NCBI GenBank assembly: GCA_041749075.1
Contig: JBGTBY010000010.1
Coordinates: 1-64,000 of the forward strand
Reading direction: 5' to 3'
From: CAMTWZ01 sp041749075
Lineage (GTDB): Bacteria; Bacteroidota; Rhodothermia; Balneolales; HLUCCA01
DNA: 64,000 nt
The translations under genes and the position numbers were made by a program. The notes below the pieces were generated by a model. The model had not been told where the DNA came from, did not search any database, and saw only the letters and a list, made by a program, of their open reading frames with translations. This document shows, one piece after another, positions 43,193-52,445 of this stretch (the first letter of the stretch is position 1; each line of letters opens with the position of its first letter).

Positions 43193-44212
43193 ATGGCGCA
43201 CCTTTCAGATGATTTAGTGGCAATCCGCGATGCGAAGGGAATCACCTCCCAAGACATCGCATCCAAAACCCGTTTTCCAGACGGCATTCAACGGGAAATC
43301 GAGACCGGAATCCTGTTCAACCAACCCGACACGCAGCGGACATACATCCGCAGTTTCGTGCGCAGTTACGCCAAGGCGATCCGCATCGAAGAAAAAGACA
43401 TCGTGAGGGCCTTGGATGAATACTATGGGGATGGATACACCGGTTTTCTGAAATCCAAGTACATTGAGGGCATCGTGGAAGAAGGTGAACAGGTGGAGAT
43501 GCTCAAACGCATCATAACCACCTCAACGTTGGGTGCGGAAGAATTCACCCGTCCCGATCCAACCCGAGCCCATAACCAAATGACCCCGATTCCGCCCGAT
43601 CTGGCGAATGTGAACTGGTCTAACATGGGTACGGAGATCTCAATCATGAACCCGCGTATCATCGCGATGGCTGTGATCGCCTTCATTTTGGGCACAATTG
43701 TGGTATCTGGCATCTACACGAACGGATTTGGCCTGTTTGATGAATCCGATGACCCGATTGAACTAGCCGATCCGATTACGACCCCGACTCCGATCACACC
43801 ACCAATCACCGTTCCTGCCGATTCGAGCGCCATATTGAACACCACGTCCATTCCATTACCCGATACCTTAGATGTTCTGATTTATGCGGCGTTTGACCGC
43901 CTTGAGCCAGTTCGCGTGCAGACCGATCTGGGAACCGAAGTCTACCCATATTGGATTGAGCAAGGAACCGCGATGCGGTTTCAGTTCAGCGATCAGATCA
44001 GCATACGCGGCGCCTTTCCCCGATTCGTGCTTTTGTTCAACGGACATGTCATCCCGAACAAAGAAAATTATATGGTGGGCGGAAACATGATCACGATTCG
44101 TCGTGCCGATTTGGAAGCGCAACCTCTGTTCCGCACCACGGCGCCCGATTCGCTGGATGGAAATCTGCCTTTTCCCTCCACCATCGTAGAACGTCCCGTC
44201 TTTCGGCCATGA
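43193..44212 (+). CDS. RodZ-like helix-turn-helix membrane protein
   Basis: A 339-residue bitopic protein. An N-terminal helix-turn-helix of the RodZ/HTH_25 type (about 1-75: LSDDLVAIRDAKGITSQDIASKTRF, then YIRSFVRSYAKAI) precedes a cytoplasmic linker. One transmembrane helix (about 157-178, IIAMAVIAFILGTIVVSGIY), a Pro/Thr-rich spacer and a C-terminal periplasmic beta domain (about 220-330; DVLIYAAFDRLEPVRVQTDLG) follow. RodZ couples the MreB cytoskeleton to wall synthesis; no mre gene is in the window. The stop overlaps ligA by 4 nt. Confidence 0.82.
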   Translation: MAHLSDDLVAIRDAKGITSQDIASKTRFPDGIQREIETGILFNQPDTQRTYIRSFVRSYAKAIRIEEKDIVRALDEYYGDGYTGFLKSKYIEGIVEEGEQVEMLKRIITTSTLGAEEFTRPDPTRAHNQMTPIPPDLANVNWSNMGTEISIMNPRIIAMAVIAFILGTIVVSGIYTNGFGLFDESDDPIELADPITTPTPITPPITVPADSSAILNTTSIPLPDTLDVLIYAAFDRLEPVRVQTDLGTEVYPYWIEQGTAMRFQFSDQISIRGAFPRFVLLFNGHVIPNKENYMVGGNMITIRRADLEAQPLFRTTAPDSLDGNLPFPSTIVERPVFRP

Positions 44213-46224
44213 CCCGCGAGCAGGCCGTTGTTCGGATTTCGGAACTCCGCGACCTGCTGAATTCGGCAAACGACGCCTACTATCTCGATGCGGCACCGTT
44301 CTTGTCCGACAGGGAGTTCGATGCCCTTCTCGAAGAACTGACTCAATTAGAAGCGCAATTCGACCTGCAGTCTCCCGATTCTCCCACCACTCGTGTTGGC
44401 GGCGCGCCGTCGAGCAAGTTCGAAGTCGTCACCCATCCCATCCCCCTTCTGAGTCTGTCCAATAGCTACGACGAACAGGATGTGCGCGATTTCGACCGAC
44501 GTGTGCGCGAGCTTCTCGGTCATTCCGACTACTCCTATGTGGCTGAGCTCAAATTCGACGGCATGGCGCTTCGCTTGCGCTACGAAAATGGGACACTCGT
44601 TCTTGCCGCCACACGTGGTGATGGAGAAAAAGGTGATGATATCACACGGAATGCGAAGACCATTCGTGATATTCCTCTTTCGCTTAATGGCAACGTCCCT
44701 CCTGTTCTGGAAGTCCGTGGCGAAGCCTTTATGGAACGCACCCCGTTCGCGCAATTCAATCGCCAGCGCGAGGAATCGGGCGAAGCCGCCTTCGCGAATC
44801 CGAGAAATGCCACCGCCGGCACGCTGAAATCACAAGATTCGAAAGTGGTTGCGAAGCGCCCCATCCGATTCATCGCCTATGATATTGTGACTGCGAAACC
44901 GGAATCGGACATGACCCATGCCTGGAAGCTGGTCATGCTGAACCAGTATGGATTTCGGATATCGGACGAAACCCGAACTTGTGCCACCATCGACGATGTG
45001 ATCGAGCGGATCCATGAGATTGATGTGCTGCGCCACTCCCTTCCTTATGACACCGATGGCGTGGTGGTGAAGGTGAATGAAGACAAGTTCCGAGACCCAC
45101 TTGGGAACACATCCAAAGCCCCGCGCTGGGCGATGGCTTACAAGTTCGAAGCCGAGCAGGCTGAATCCATGATTCTGGATATCACCTTGCAAGTGGGTCG
45201 ACTCGGAACCATCACTCCTGTCGCCGAATTGGAACCTGTGTTTCTTGCCGGAACCACGGTAAAACGTGCTTCTTTGCACAATGAAGAGGAAATCCATCGC
45301 AAGGATATCCGCAAAGGCGATCGCGTGATCATCGAAAAAGCGGGTGAAATCATCCCGCAGGTGGTGAAGGTGGTGGATCGCGAGGCCCCGGGTCGTGGCG
45401 AGGAATTTCATATGCCGGAAGCGTGTCCGGCCTGCGCGTCGCCTCTGGTCAAAGATCCCGAAGAAGTGGCGTGGCGCTGCGTCAATCCGGCTTGCGGACC
45501 CCAAGTGCGAATCCGGGTGCAGCACTTCGCCTCGCGTGACGCGATGGATATCGATGGATTGGGCGAATCGATCGTGGACCAGTTGATCAGCAACCAACTG
45601 ATCCAAACGTACGCCGATCTGTATGAGTTGAAGTTGGAGAAGGTCGTGGCGATGGAGCGGATGGGCGAAAAAAGCGCGCAGAATCTCATCGCCGCCATTG
45701 AAGCCTCCAAATCGCAACCGTTCGAGCGCGTTTTGTATGCGCTCGGCATCCGATTCGTTGGAGAAACCACCGCCAAAGATCTGGCCCGCGGACTCGAATC
45801 CATGCAAGCCATCCAATCCGCCGATGTGGACACCATCAGCGCCATCCATGGCATAGGTCCGAAAGTGGCCGCATCCGTTGTTTCGTTCTTTGCGGATGCG
45901 AACTTCAAGGCATTGGTCGACCGCCTCGCTGCGTATGGCCTGCAAATGAGCCTTTCCACGAAGGAGGAACGAGGAACCCTGTTCGCAGGACTCACTTTCG
46001 TACTCACAGGAACCTTGCCAACACTCACCCGATCCGAGGCCGAAGCCCTCATCGAACGCAACGGTGGAACGGTGTCGGGTTCCGTCAGCAAAAAAACATC
46101 TTTCCTACTTGCGGGAGATGCGGCAGGCAGCAAGTTGGATAAAGCCCGCTCATTAGGCATTATTAGTATCGATGAAGCGAATTTTTTTCGTATGCTTGAG
46201 CAACAAAAGGTCATTACATCATGA
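44209..46224 (+). CDS. ligA: NAD-dependent DNA ligase
   Basis: Seals nicks using NAD. The 671-residue protein has the complete LigA order. The Ia domain is followed by the adenylation domain with the catalytic lysine in ELKFDGMALRL (Lys115). The OB fold and a four-Cys zinc finger (Cys406, 409, 424, 429) come next. The HhH region (GEKSAQNLIAAIE, GIRFVGETTAKDLA) and a C-terminal BRCT domain (FVLTGTLPTLTRSEAEALIERNGGTVSGSVSKKTSFLLAG) complete it. It overlaps the RodZ-like gene upstream and the STAS gene downstream by 4 nt each. Confidence 0.97.
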   Translation: MTREQAVVRISELRDLLNSANDAYYLDAAPFLSDREFDALLEELTQLEAQFDLQSPDSPTTRVGGAPSSKFEVVTHPIPLLSLSNSYDEQDVRDFDRRVRELLGHSDYSYVAELKFDGMALRLRYENGTLVLAATRGDGEKGDDITRNAKTIRDIPLSLNGNVPPVLEVRGEAFMERTPFAQFNRQREESGEAAFANPRNATAGTLKSQDSKVVAKRPIRFIAYDIVTAKPESDMTHAWKLVMLNQYGFRISDETRTCATIDDVIERIHEIDVLRHSLPYDTDGVVVKVNEDKFRDPLGNTSKAPRWAMAYKFEAEQAESMILDITLQVGRLGTITPVAELEPVFLAGTTVKRASLHNEEEIHRKDIRKGDRVIIEKAGEIIPQVVKVVDREAPGRGEEFHMPEACPACASPLVKDPEEVAWRCVNPACGPQVRIRVQHFASRDAMDIDGLGESIVDQLISNQLIQTYADLYELKLEKVVAMERMGEKSAQNLIAAIEASKSQPFERVLYALGIRFVGETTAKDLARGLESMQAIQSADVDTISAIHGIGPKVAASVVSFFADANFKALVDRLAAYGLQMSLSTKEERGTLFAGLTFVLTGTLPTLTRSEAEALIERNGGTVSGSVSKKTSFLLAGDAAGSKLDKARSLGIISIDEANFFRMLEQQKVITS

Positions 46225-46565
46225 AATTCGAGATCCGTCAGGAAGACAACATATCCACCATGGTTCTGAAAACAGATCGGCTCGACACGAAAGTGGCGCC
46301 TGATCTGAAAAGTCAGTTCATTCTCATGGCCAATTCAACCGAATCGGGACATCTTGTCCTGGATCTGGGCAACATCCAATTCGCCGATTCTTCCGGGCTC
46401 AGCGCACTTCTGTTGGCACATCGTTTATTCCGTGATTCCGATCGCAAATTCATTCTGTGCAATTTGTCGGAACGGGTTCAAAAACTGGTCGACATCTCCC
46501 AGCTCACCACGGTATTCACGATTGCGGCTGATTCAGCGGACGCAGCGCAACAAATCGACGCTTAA
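46221..46565 (+). CDS. STAS-domain anti-sigma factor antagonist
   Basis: A 114-residue single STAS domain of the SpoIIAA/RsbV type. LVLDLGNIQFADSSGLSALLLAHRLF carries the DSSG motif (Ser57/Ser58) normally phosphorylated by an anti-sigma kinase. No kinase or sigma factor gene is adjacent, so the partner is elsewhere. Alternatively the STAS protein may regulate the symporter encoded immediately after it (TAATG overlap), as STAS domains do for some transporters. Confidence 0.88.
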   Translation: MKFEIRQEDNISTMVLKTDRLDTKVAPDLKSQFILMANSTESGHLVLDLGNIQFADSSGLSALLLAHRLFRDSDRKFILCNLSERVQKLVDISQLTTVFTIAADSADAAQQIDA

Positions 46566-47995
46566 TGCTACCTATCGCAGATTTCATCGTCATCATTGCC
46601 TATCTGGCGTTGTGTGTATTCATTGGTGTCAAAGTGGGCGGGAAAGCCACCGATACCTCCACCTACTTCTCCTCGAAAGGGAAAATTCCTTGGTGGGCCA
46701 TATCCTTATCGATCGTCGCCGCTGAAACCAGCATGCTGACGGTGATTTCGATCCCGGCCGTGGCGTATCTGGGCACCTTGGCTTTTCTGCAAATTGTGGT
46801 AGGCTATATCGTCGGTCGAATACTGGTCTCTGTTTTCATGTTGCCGCATTATTTCGCAGGGGAACAGCAAACCGCGTATACCTTTTTCAGAGCTCGGTTT
46901 GGCGACAATTTCCGCAAGACCATCAGTGCCACATTTCTTGTGACCCGCCTCTTGGCCGATGGGATTCGTCTGTTTGCTGCCGCCATCCCCATCAAGATCA
47001 TCACTGGTTTCGATTATCCGGTGTCCATCGCGATCATGGGCGTGTTGTCATTGGCATACAGCTTTTATGGTGGACTCAAATCCGTAATCTGGATCGATGT
47101 GCTACAACTCTGCGTCTACATTTTCGGTGGACTGTACATGGTAGCTCATGTGATTTTCTGGGTGGATGTCCCCATCCTCGAAACTCTGCGTGATGCTGGA
47201 AAACTGACCATGATCACGCTTCCGAGCAGTTGGAGCGAAGTCTTCCTCACACCCTACAACTTGGTGGGAGCCTTCATCGGAGGGATTTTTCTCACATTGG
47301 CATCGCATGGAACCGATCAGCTCATCGTTCAACGTCTGCTGGCCTGCGCCGATTTGAAATCCGCTCAAAAAGCATTGATCGGAAGCGGACTTTTCGTCTT
47401 CATCCAGTTCGCATTGTTCCTGACGGTAGGGTTGATGCTCTTCGTTTACTATGGCGGAGCAAGCATCGTCGAACTTGGATTGGCGAACAATGATGAACTC
47501 GTTCTGAAATTCATCATCGAGCAGGTCCCAGTCGGAGTGACGGGCCTCATCATCGCCGGACTCTTCGCAGCCGCAATGAGTACCATCACCGGATCACTAT
47601 CGGCATTGTCATCGAGCACCTTGTTCGACCTTATTCCGAGCTTATCAAAGAAGCCAAACGCCATGCAATGGTCGCGTGGAACCATGGTATTGTGGACATC
47701 CATCTTCATCCTGTTCGCGATGTCGTTCACCAGCAAAGAGAATCCGATTGTGGAAATCGGCCTTGGGATCGCCGGCTTTACGTATGGTGCCTTGCTTGGT
47801 GCGTTCATGCTCGGTCGATTCACGAAAATCGGAACGCCAGCCGCCTATGTGGGTTTTTTCACAACCATCATCAGCATGGCCTTCATCATTTTCTATGCCG
47901 GATTGGCCTTTCCGTGGTACACCCTCATCGGGTGCACGATTTACATGACCACTGCGTTGTCCTTTGATGCCATCGCTGTCAAACTGAGGGGATAA
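46565..47995 (+). CDS. Sodium:solute symporter (SSS family)
   Basis: An integral membrane transporter of 476 residues with about 13 hydrophobic helices. SSS-family signatures are FSSKGKIPWWAISLSIVAAETSMLTVISIPAVAY near the N-terminus, SFYGGLKSVIWIDVLQ in the middle, SHGTDQLIVQRLLAC and GLIIAGLFAAAMSTITGSLSALSS. Substrate could be a sugar, amino acid or sialic acid; the sequence does not decide. Translation is probably coupled to the STAS gene. Confidence 0.92.
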   Translation: MLPIADFIVIIAYLALCVFIGVKVGGKATDTSTYFSSKGKIPWWAISLSIVAAETSMLTVISIPAVAYLGTLAFLQIVVGYIVGRILVSVFMLPHYFAGEQQTAYTFFRARFGDNFRKTISATFLVTRLLADGIRLFAAAIPIKIITGFDYPVSIAIMGVLSLAYSFYGGLKSVIWIDVLQLCVYIFGGLYMVAHVIFWVDVPILETLRDAGKLTMITLPSSWSEVFLTPYNLVGAFIGGIFLTLASHGTDQLIVQRLLACADLKSAQKALIGSGLFVFIQFALFLTVGLMLFVYYGGASIVELGLANNDELVLKFIIEQVPVGVTGLIIAGLFAAAMSTITGSLSALSSSTLFDLIPSLSKKPNAMQWSRGTMVLWTSIFILFAMSFTSKENPIVEIGLGIAGFTYGALLGAFMLGRFTKIGTPAAYVGFFTTIISMAFIIFYAGLAFPWYTLIGCTIYMTTALSFDAIAVKLRG

Positions 47996-48000
47996 ACCCC

Positions 48001-50310
48001 ATGGGAACACTCGAGAAATTCGGGCTTGGTCGGAAAATGAGAGGCGCCGGGTATCTCTCCGACAAACGGAAAGAAGAACCGTTCAATGCCCGCACCAGCG
48101 GGTATGTGAAAGCGGTGATCATCACCGTGTTCTTTCTCGGATTGATTCTGTTCTATCCTGGCGGCTTGTTTCAGGATGTCTCCTATAAGTTGGGTGATTC
48201 CTGGCGCGACGACGACCTCATCGCACCATTCACCTTTTCATTATTGAAAAGTCAGGACGAAATCGACACCGAAATTGCCGAAATCGCCTCCAACACCCCT
48301 CCGATCTTCTATCAACTTCCGAATGTGTCGGAAGGTGTGCAAACCCGGCTGGACACCCTTTTCAACAGAACCAACCGCGTATTGGAATTGTATGCTCAGT
48401 ACCGGATGAGCTTGTTGACGGACAATGGATCGATGGCCCTCAGCGATTCCACCCGTTATATGGCAGAACGCCAAAACAGCGGCGTGGCATTCGACGATCG
48501 CTCATGGACCATCTTAGCCGAACAATTCGCTTCTCTTCGTATAGCCGAAGTTCGTGGCAATTCCACATCATTTACCCGTTTCATAGGGATTGATGTGCGT
48601 ATCCGCACCGAATTCCTGATTGATGAATTGTTCACCGATGGCATCATCGACACCCCGAAATCCACCATCCTATTACCCGGCATCTTAGTTCGCAACCCAC
48701 AAGATCGCACACAACGCACATTATCGGTGTCTCAAGTCCGAGATCTGCCCGAAGTGCGGGATTACGCCCTTTACCGGTTTTCACGCACGTTAGGTGAGGA
48801 TGCAGCCCATGTGGCGCAGAATGTGCTCAATGCAGTGATTCAACCCAATCTGATCTACAACGAGCCTGAAACCCGATCCCGAATTGATGAAGCGGTTGGC
48901 GCCATCAGTCCGACCAAAGGGGCGATTCCCGTCGGACAACTCATCATCCGAAAAGGTGATGTGATCACGGCTGAAAGTCTGATGGCTCTTGAAAGTCTGG
49001 CCTCTGCCCGCATAGAAAACCGGAGCACAATCGACGAATGGCAACGTATTGCCGGAAATCTGATGGTCATCATTTCCATTTTCATCACGTATCTGCTTTA
49101 TCTCTATCTGTACAGAAACCCGATTTTTGATTCCAACGCCATGTTGGTTCTGGTTCTTCTTGCTGTGGGCATCGTGGTTGCCATCGCATTTTTCCTGGCA
49201 CGTGCGGAAGCCTTGTCGATGTACCTCGTACCGATCGCCATAGCGCCGATCATTCTCACGATTATTTTCGATTCTCGGGTCGGATTGATGACCACCACCA
49301 CCCTCGCTCTGATGGTGGGATTCATCAATGGAAACGATTTCGAGTTCGTTTTGGCCAGCATCACGGCAGGAAGCATGGCGGTCTATTCGGTTCGGGATGT
49401 GAAAAACCGGAACCAGTTCTTCCTCACCACACCAGCATTGGTATTCGGATCGTATGTGCTCGTAACCTTGGGATTCACGTTGCTGAAGGCCGATGCCTGG
49501 TCGGCGTGGTTCTCCGACATGTCGTTCATGGCCGGTGGCGTGGTGTTGATTTGGCTTACCTATCCCCTCATCCTCCTGTTCGAAAAAGTCTTTAAGGTGA
49601 CGACGGATGTGTCCCTTCTCGAGCTCAACGACCATAACCATCCCCTTCTGAAATTGCTGATGTCAACCGCGCCCGGCACCTTCCAGCATAGCTTGCAAGT
49701 AGCCAACCTATCGGAATCCGCCGCAGCCGCCATTGGTGCGAACTCCTTGTTATGCCGCGTGGGTTCACTGTACCATGATATCGGCAAGACCGACCGACCC
49801 GAATATTTCGTCGAAAACCAAATGGGTGGCGCCAATGAGCACGACAAACTCAAACCACGAATGAGCGTGCTGGTCATCAAAAATCATGTGGCGCAAGGCG
49901 TGAAGATGGCCGAAGAGCATCGGCTTCCAGATATCGTGACGGATTTCATCAAAACACACCACGGAACATCGATCATCCGCTTCTTCTATGAAAAAGCGAA
50001 AGATCAGGCCGAATCGGAATCATCCGTTCGGGATGAGGATTTCCGCTACGAAGGTCCGCTTCCCCATTCCAAAGAGACCGGAATCGTGCTATTGGCCGAT
50101 GGCGTGGAAGCCGCCGCGAAAGCGATGTCGGAACCCAACTACAACAAACTCGAAAATTTGGTGAACCGATTGGTTGACGAACGTGTGGATGAGGGACAAT
50201 TGAATAACTGCCCCCTCACCTTCCAAGATTTGCGCATCATCAAAGAAACCTTCCGGAATGTGCTGGTTGGCGTGTACCATCAGCGCATCAAATACCCTGG
50301 CAATGCCTGA
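48001..50310 (+). CDS. 7TM-HD phosphodiesterase, PgpH-like
   Basis: A 769-residue membrane protein. A short cytoplasmic N-terminus and one transmembrane helix (about 35-55) are followed by a large extracytoplasmic 7TMR-HDED-type domain (about 60-345). A seven-helix membrane block (about 350-530, in the 7TM-7TMR_HD style) and a cytoplasmic HD domain (about 545-710) complete it. The HD metal ligands are visible in order: HSLQVAN, YHDIGKTDRPEYF, VIKNHVAQG, HHG and LADGVEA. The family is best known as PgpH, which hydrolyses cyclic di-AMP. The stop overlaps the Xer recombinase start (TGATG). Confidence 0.92.
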   Translation: MGTLEKFGLGRKMRGAGYLSDKRKEEPFNARTSGYVKAVIITVFFLGLILFYPGGLFQDVSYKLGDSWRDDDLIAPFTFSLLKSQDEIDTEIAEIASNTPPIFYQLPNVSEGVQTRLDTLFNRTNRVLELYAQYRMSLLTDNGSMALSDSTRYMAERQNSGVAFDDRSWTILAEQFASLRIAEVRGNSTSFTRFIGIDVRIRTEFLIDELFTDGIIDTPKSTILLPGILVRNPQDRTQRTLSVSQVRDLPEVRDYALYRFSRTLGEDAAHVAQNVLNAVIQPNLIYNEPETRSRIDEAVGAISPTKGAIPVGQLIIRKGDVITAESLMALESLASARIENRSTIDEWQRIAGNLMVIISIFITYLLYLYLYRNPIFDSNAMLVLVLLAVGIVVAIAFFLARAEALSMYLVPIAIAPIILTIIFDSRVGLMTTTTLALMVGFINGNDFEFVLASITAGSMAVYSVRDVKNRNQFFLTTPALVFGSYVLVTLGFTLLKADAWSAWFSDMSFMAGGVVLIWLTYPLILLFEKVFKVTTDVSLLELNDHNHPLLKLLMSTAPGTFQHSLQVANLSESAAAAIGANSLLCRVGSLYHDIGKTDRPEYFVENQMGGANEHDKLKPRMSVLVIKNHVAQGVKMAEEHRLPDIVTDFIKTHHGTSIIRFFYEKAKDQAESESSVRDEDFRYEGPLPHSKETGIVLLADGVEAAAKAMSEPNYNKLENLVNRLVDERVDEGQLNNCPLTFQDLRIIKETFRNVLVGVYHQRIKYPGNA

Positions 50311-51206
50311 TGGAGGCGGAAAAGAAAGCCTGGCTTCGCTATCTGAAATTGGAAAAAGGGGTTTCCGGTCCCACACTGGATGCCTATACCCGCGACATCA
50401 CCCGCTATCTGTCTTTCATCACGGAATCGCTACAGATCCTTGATCCAGGCGGCATCACACTCGATCACATCGAGCTGTTCCTTCGGGATTTGGCCGCGAT
50501 GGAGCTCGATCCCGCCACCATCGCCAGAAATATCTCCAGCATCCGAGGATTTCATTCATTTTTGATGGGGGATGGAATCACAGCGGCGAATCCGGCTGAA
50601 TTGGTGGACCTCCCCAAGAAAGCCCGCATCCTGCCCGATATTCTTCACCCAGAAGAAGTTTTCCGGATGTTGGATTCGCCCGACACCGATACTCCTGCCG
50701 GCAAGCGCGACCGTGCCCTTCTCGAACTCATGTATGCCTGCGGATTGCGTGTGAGCGAGGTCGTGAACATGGAACAGACGCAATTGTATTTCGACATCGG
50801 GTTCATCCGGGTGTTCGGAAAAGGCTCGAAAGAACGCCTGGTGCCGGTTGGAGGACATGCCGTCGAAGCGGTGGAAGAGTACATGAAGAATGCGCGTCCA
50901 TTATGGATCCGTGACCTTCGCAAAACCGGCAACCGCGTCTTCCTGAATCAACGCGGAACGCCGTTGAGCCGCATGAGCATGTGGAAAATTGTGAGGGATG
51001 CGGCTCGGCAGGCGGGCATCACAAAGGCGGTGTATCCGCATATTTTGCGGCATAGTTTTGCGACCCATTTGCTGGAAGGCGGCGCGGATCTGAGGGCCGT
51101 ACAGGACATGCTCGGCCACGTCTCCATCCTTACCACCGAAATTTACACGCATGTGGATCGCAGCTTCCTGCACCAGGTGCATAAGCAATATCATCCGAGG
51201 GCGTAA
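50310..51206 (+). CDS. xerD: Tyrosine recombinase XerC/XerD type
   Basis: A 298-residue chromosome-dimer-resolution recombinase. A SAM-like core-binding domain (about 1-95) precedes the catalytic domain (105-298). Catalytic residues are Arg147 (CGLRVSEV), Lys171 (FGKGSKERLVPV), His244 and Arg247 (HILRHSF), His270 (LGHVSI) and Tyr279 (IYTHVD). Length and motifs are those of housekeeping XerC/D, not of an island integrase, and the gene is embedded in a core operon. XerC versus XerD cannot be told apart here. Confidence 0.92.
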   Translation: MEAEKKAWLRYLKLEKGVSGPTLDAYTRDITRYLSFITESLQILDPGGITLDHIELFLRDLAAMELDPATIARNISSIRGFHSFLMGDGITAANPAELVDLPKKARILPDILHPEEVFRMLDSPDTDTPAGKRDRALLELMYACGLRVSEVVNMEQTQLYFDIGFIRVFGKGSKERLVPVGGHAVEAVEEYMKNARPLWIRDLRKTGNRVFLNQRGTPLSRMSMWKIVRDAARQAGITKAVYPHILRHSFATHLLEGGADLRAVQDMLGHVSILTTEIYTHVDRSFLHQVHKQYHPRA

Positions 51207-51233
51207 TGTCCCCGAGAACCGTATCTTCAGCCC

Positions 51234-52268
51234 ATGAGTGAAACCACAGACAACGCCGTCAAATCGATCGAATGGTGCGACACGCATGTGCGCATCCTGG
51301 ATCAGACATTCCTCCCCGGACGCACCGTGTATTCCGACATCCGCGACGTCGGACGCATGTGGGAAGCCATCAAAAGCATGCGTGTGCGTGGAGCGCCCGC
51401 CATCGGCATCGCCGCGGCATATGGATTTTATCTCGGCATCCGCGACCTGCCCGAAACCAAGTATCCGAGTTTTTGGGTGGAAGTGAATCGCATCGGCGAG
51501 TATCTGATCAGTGCGCGTCCGACCGCTGTGAATTTGCCATGGGCCATCGAGAGGATGAAAAACACCATCCACGCCCATCGTGAAGATTCGTTGGATGCGA
51601 TCAAATCGCGTGTGCTGAAGGTGGCCATCACCATCCACGAAGAAGACAAACGCATGTGCCGGATGATCGGTGAGCATGGTGTGGACCTGATTCCTAAAAA
51701 AGCGAACATCCTCACCCATTGCAACACCGGCGGATTGGCGACAGGTCAATACGGAACGGCCTTATCTGTGATTTACCATGCGCACAAAGCTGGAAAGCAG
51801 ATCCATGTATGGGTGGATGAAACGCGTCCGTTGCTTCAAGGCGCTCGTTTGACTGCTTGGGAATTGAACCGCGCCGAAATCCCCTTTCATTTGATTACGG
51901 ACTCGATGGGTCCGTGGCTTATGAAACAAGGAAAAGTGGATGCGGTGATTGTGGGCACAGACCGCGTGGCGGCCAATGGCGACATGGCGAATAAGATTGG
52001 CTCCTATATGCTGGCGGTGGCATGCAAACATCATAATATCCCATTCTATGTGGCCGCGCCGTATTCCACCATCGATCCAAAAACGGCGACTGGAGCCGAC
52101 ATCCCCATCGAAGAGCGCGATGGAAAAGAAATCACGACCATTGGTCAGACCGACATCGCCCCGGCCAAAATTCCGGTGTACAACCCGGCCTTCGATGTGA
52201 CGCCCGCGGAACTCATTACCGCTTACATCACGGAAAAAGGGGTGATAAGGCCGCCGTATTCGTTTTAG
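51234..52268 (+). CDS. mtnA: S-methyl-5-thioribose-1-phosphate isomerase
   Basis: A methionine-salvage enzyme that isomerises methylthioribose-1-phosphate to methylthioribulose-1-phosphate. The 344-residue protein carries RGAPAIGIAAAYG (52-64), the catalytic Cys163 in THCNTGGLATGQYGTAL and Asp243 in GTDRVAANGDMANKIGSY. It is the last gene of the plus-strand core block; the accessory island begins after it. No other salvage gene is adjacent. Confidence 0.95.
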   Translation: MSETTDNAVKSIEWCDTHVRILDQTFLPGRTVYSDIRDVGRMWEAIKSMRVRGAPAIGIAAAYGFYLGIRDLPETKYPSFWVEVNRIGEYLISARPTAVNLPWAIERMKNTIHAHREDSLDAIKSRVLKVAITIHEEDKRMCRMIGEHGVDLIPKKANILTHCNTGGLATGQYGTALSVIYHAHKAGKQIHVWVDETRPLLQGARLTAWELNRAEIPFHLITDSMGPWLMKQGKVDAVIVGTDRVAANGDMANKIGSYMLAVACKHHNIPFYVAAPYSTIDPKTATGADIPIEERDGKEITTIGQTDIAPAKIPVYNPAFDVTPAELITAYITEKGVIRPPYSF

Positions 52269-52274
52269 GGGGAA

Positions 52275-52302
52275 AATCGGGAATCAGGAATCGGGAATCA
52301 GG
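52275..52302. repeat. Heptamer tandem array, 4 units, after mtnA
   Basis: Exactly four 7-bp units AATC[GA]GG, alternating G and A at the variable position, begin 7 bp after the mtnA stop. The array marks the boundary between the core block and the A+T-rich accessory island. Confidence 0.65.
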
Positions 52303-52308
52303 TAGAGC

Positions 52309-52326
52309 CCCCGACTGAAGCCGGGG
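52309..52326. other. Small GC hairpin after mtnA
   Basis: CCCCG (52309-52313) and CGGGG (52322-52326) can form a 5-bp stem with an 8-nt loop. There is no direct U-tract, so it is at best a weak terminator for mtnA. It may also be a dispersed GC-rich repeat. Nothing else recognisable fills 52327-52388. Confidence 0.3.
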
Positions 52327-52388
52327 TTAGAGTTAAGAGTTCTTTTCAAAGATATAAAACGGTGCTTCACTCGCTCCGTTCACTTAGC

Positions 52389-52417
52389 TTGCAATCGAAC
52401 AAACTATAGTGTATAAT
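52389..52417 (+). promoter_or_regulatory. Near-consensus sigma70-type promoter at island start
   Basis: TTGCAA at 52389-52394 and TATAAT at 52412-52417 are separated by exactly 17 bp. The site lies 28 bp before the ATG of the NIFGG-repeat gene. The -10 is a perfect match to the proteobacterial/firmicute consensus, whereas Bacteroidota promoters usually use a TAnnTTTG -7 box. That could indicate a horizontally acquired transcription unit. Confidence 0.45.
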
Positions 52418-52445
52418 CAGCATATACACCAAACATCTCAATACC

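Noticed and set aside
44830..45945. 371-codon open frame antisense to ligA
   Set aside because: Low-complexity His/Arg/Gly composition without domain motifs; ligA on the other strand is complete with all catalytic parts.
50310..51206. Xer-type recombinase as the integrase of the 52-64 kb island
   Set aside because: It is a standard-length XerC/D overlapping a core gene and followed by mtnA before the island starts; no att-like direct repeats were found.
52269..52445. tRNA or att site at the island boundary
   Set aside because: No cloverleaf or CCA-type end; only a heptamer array, a small hairpin and a promoter are visible.
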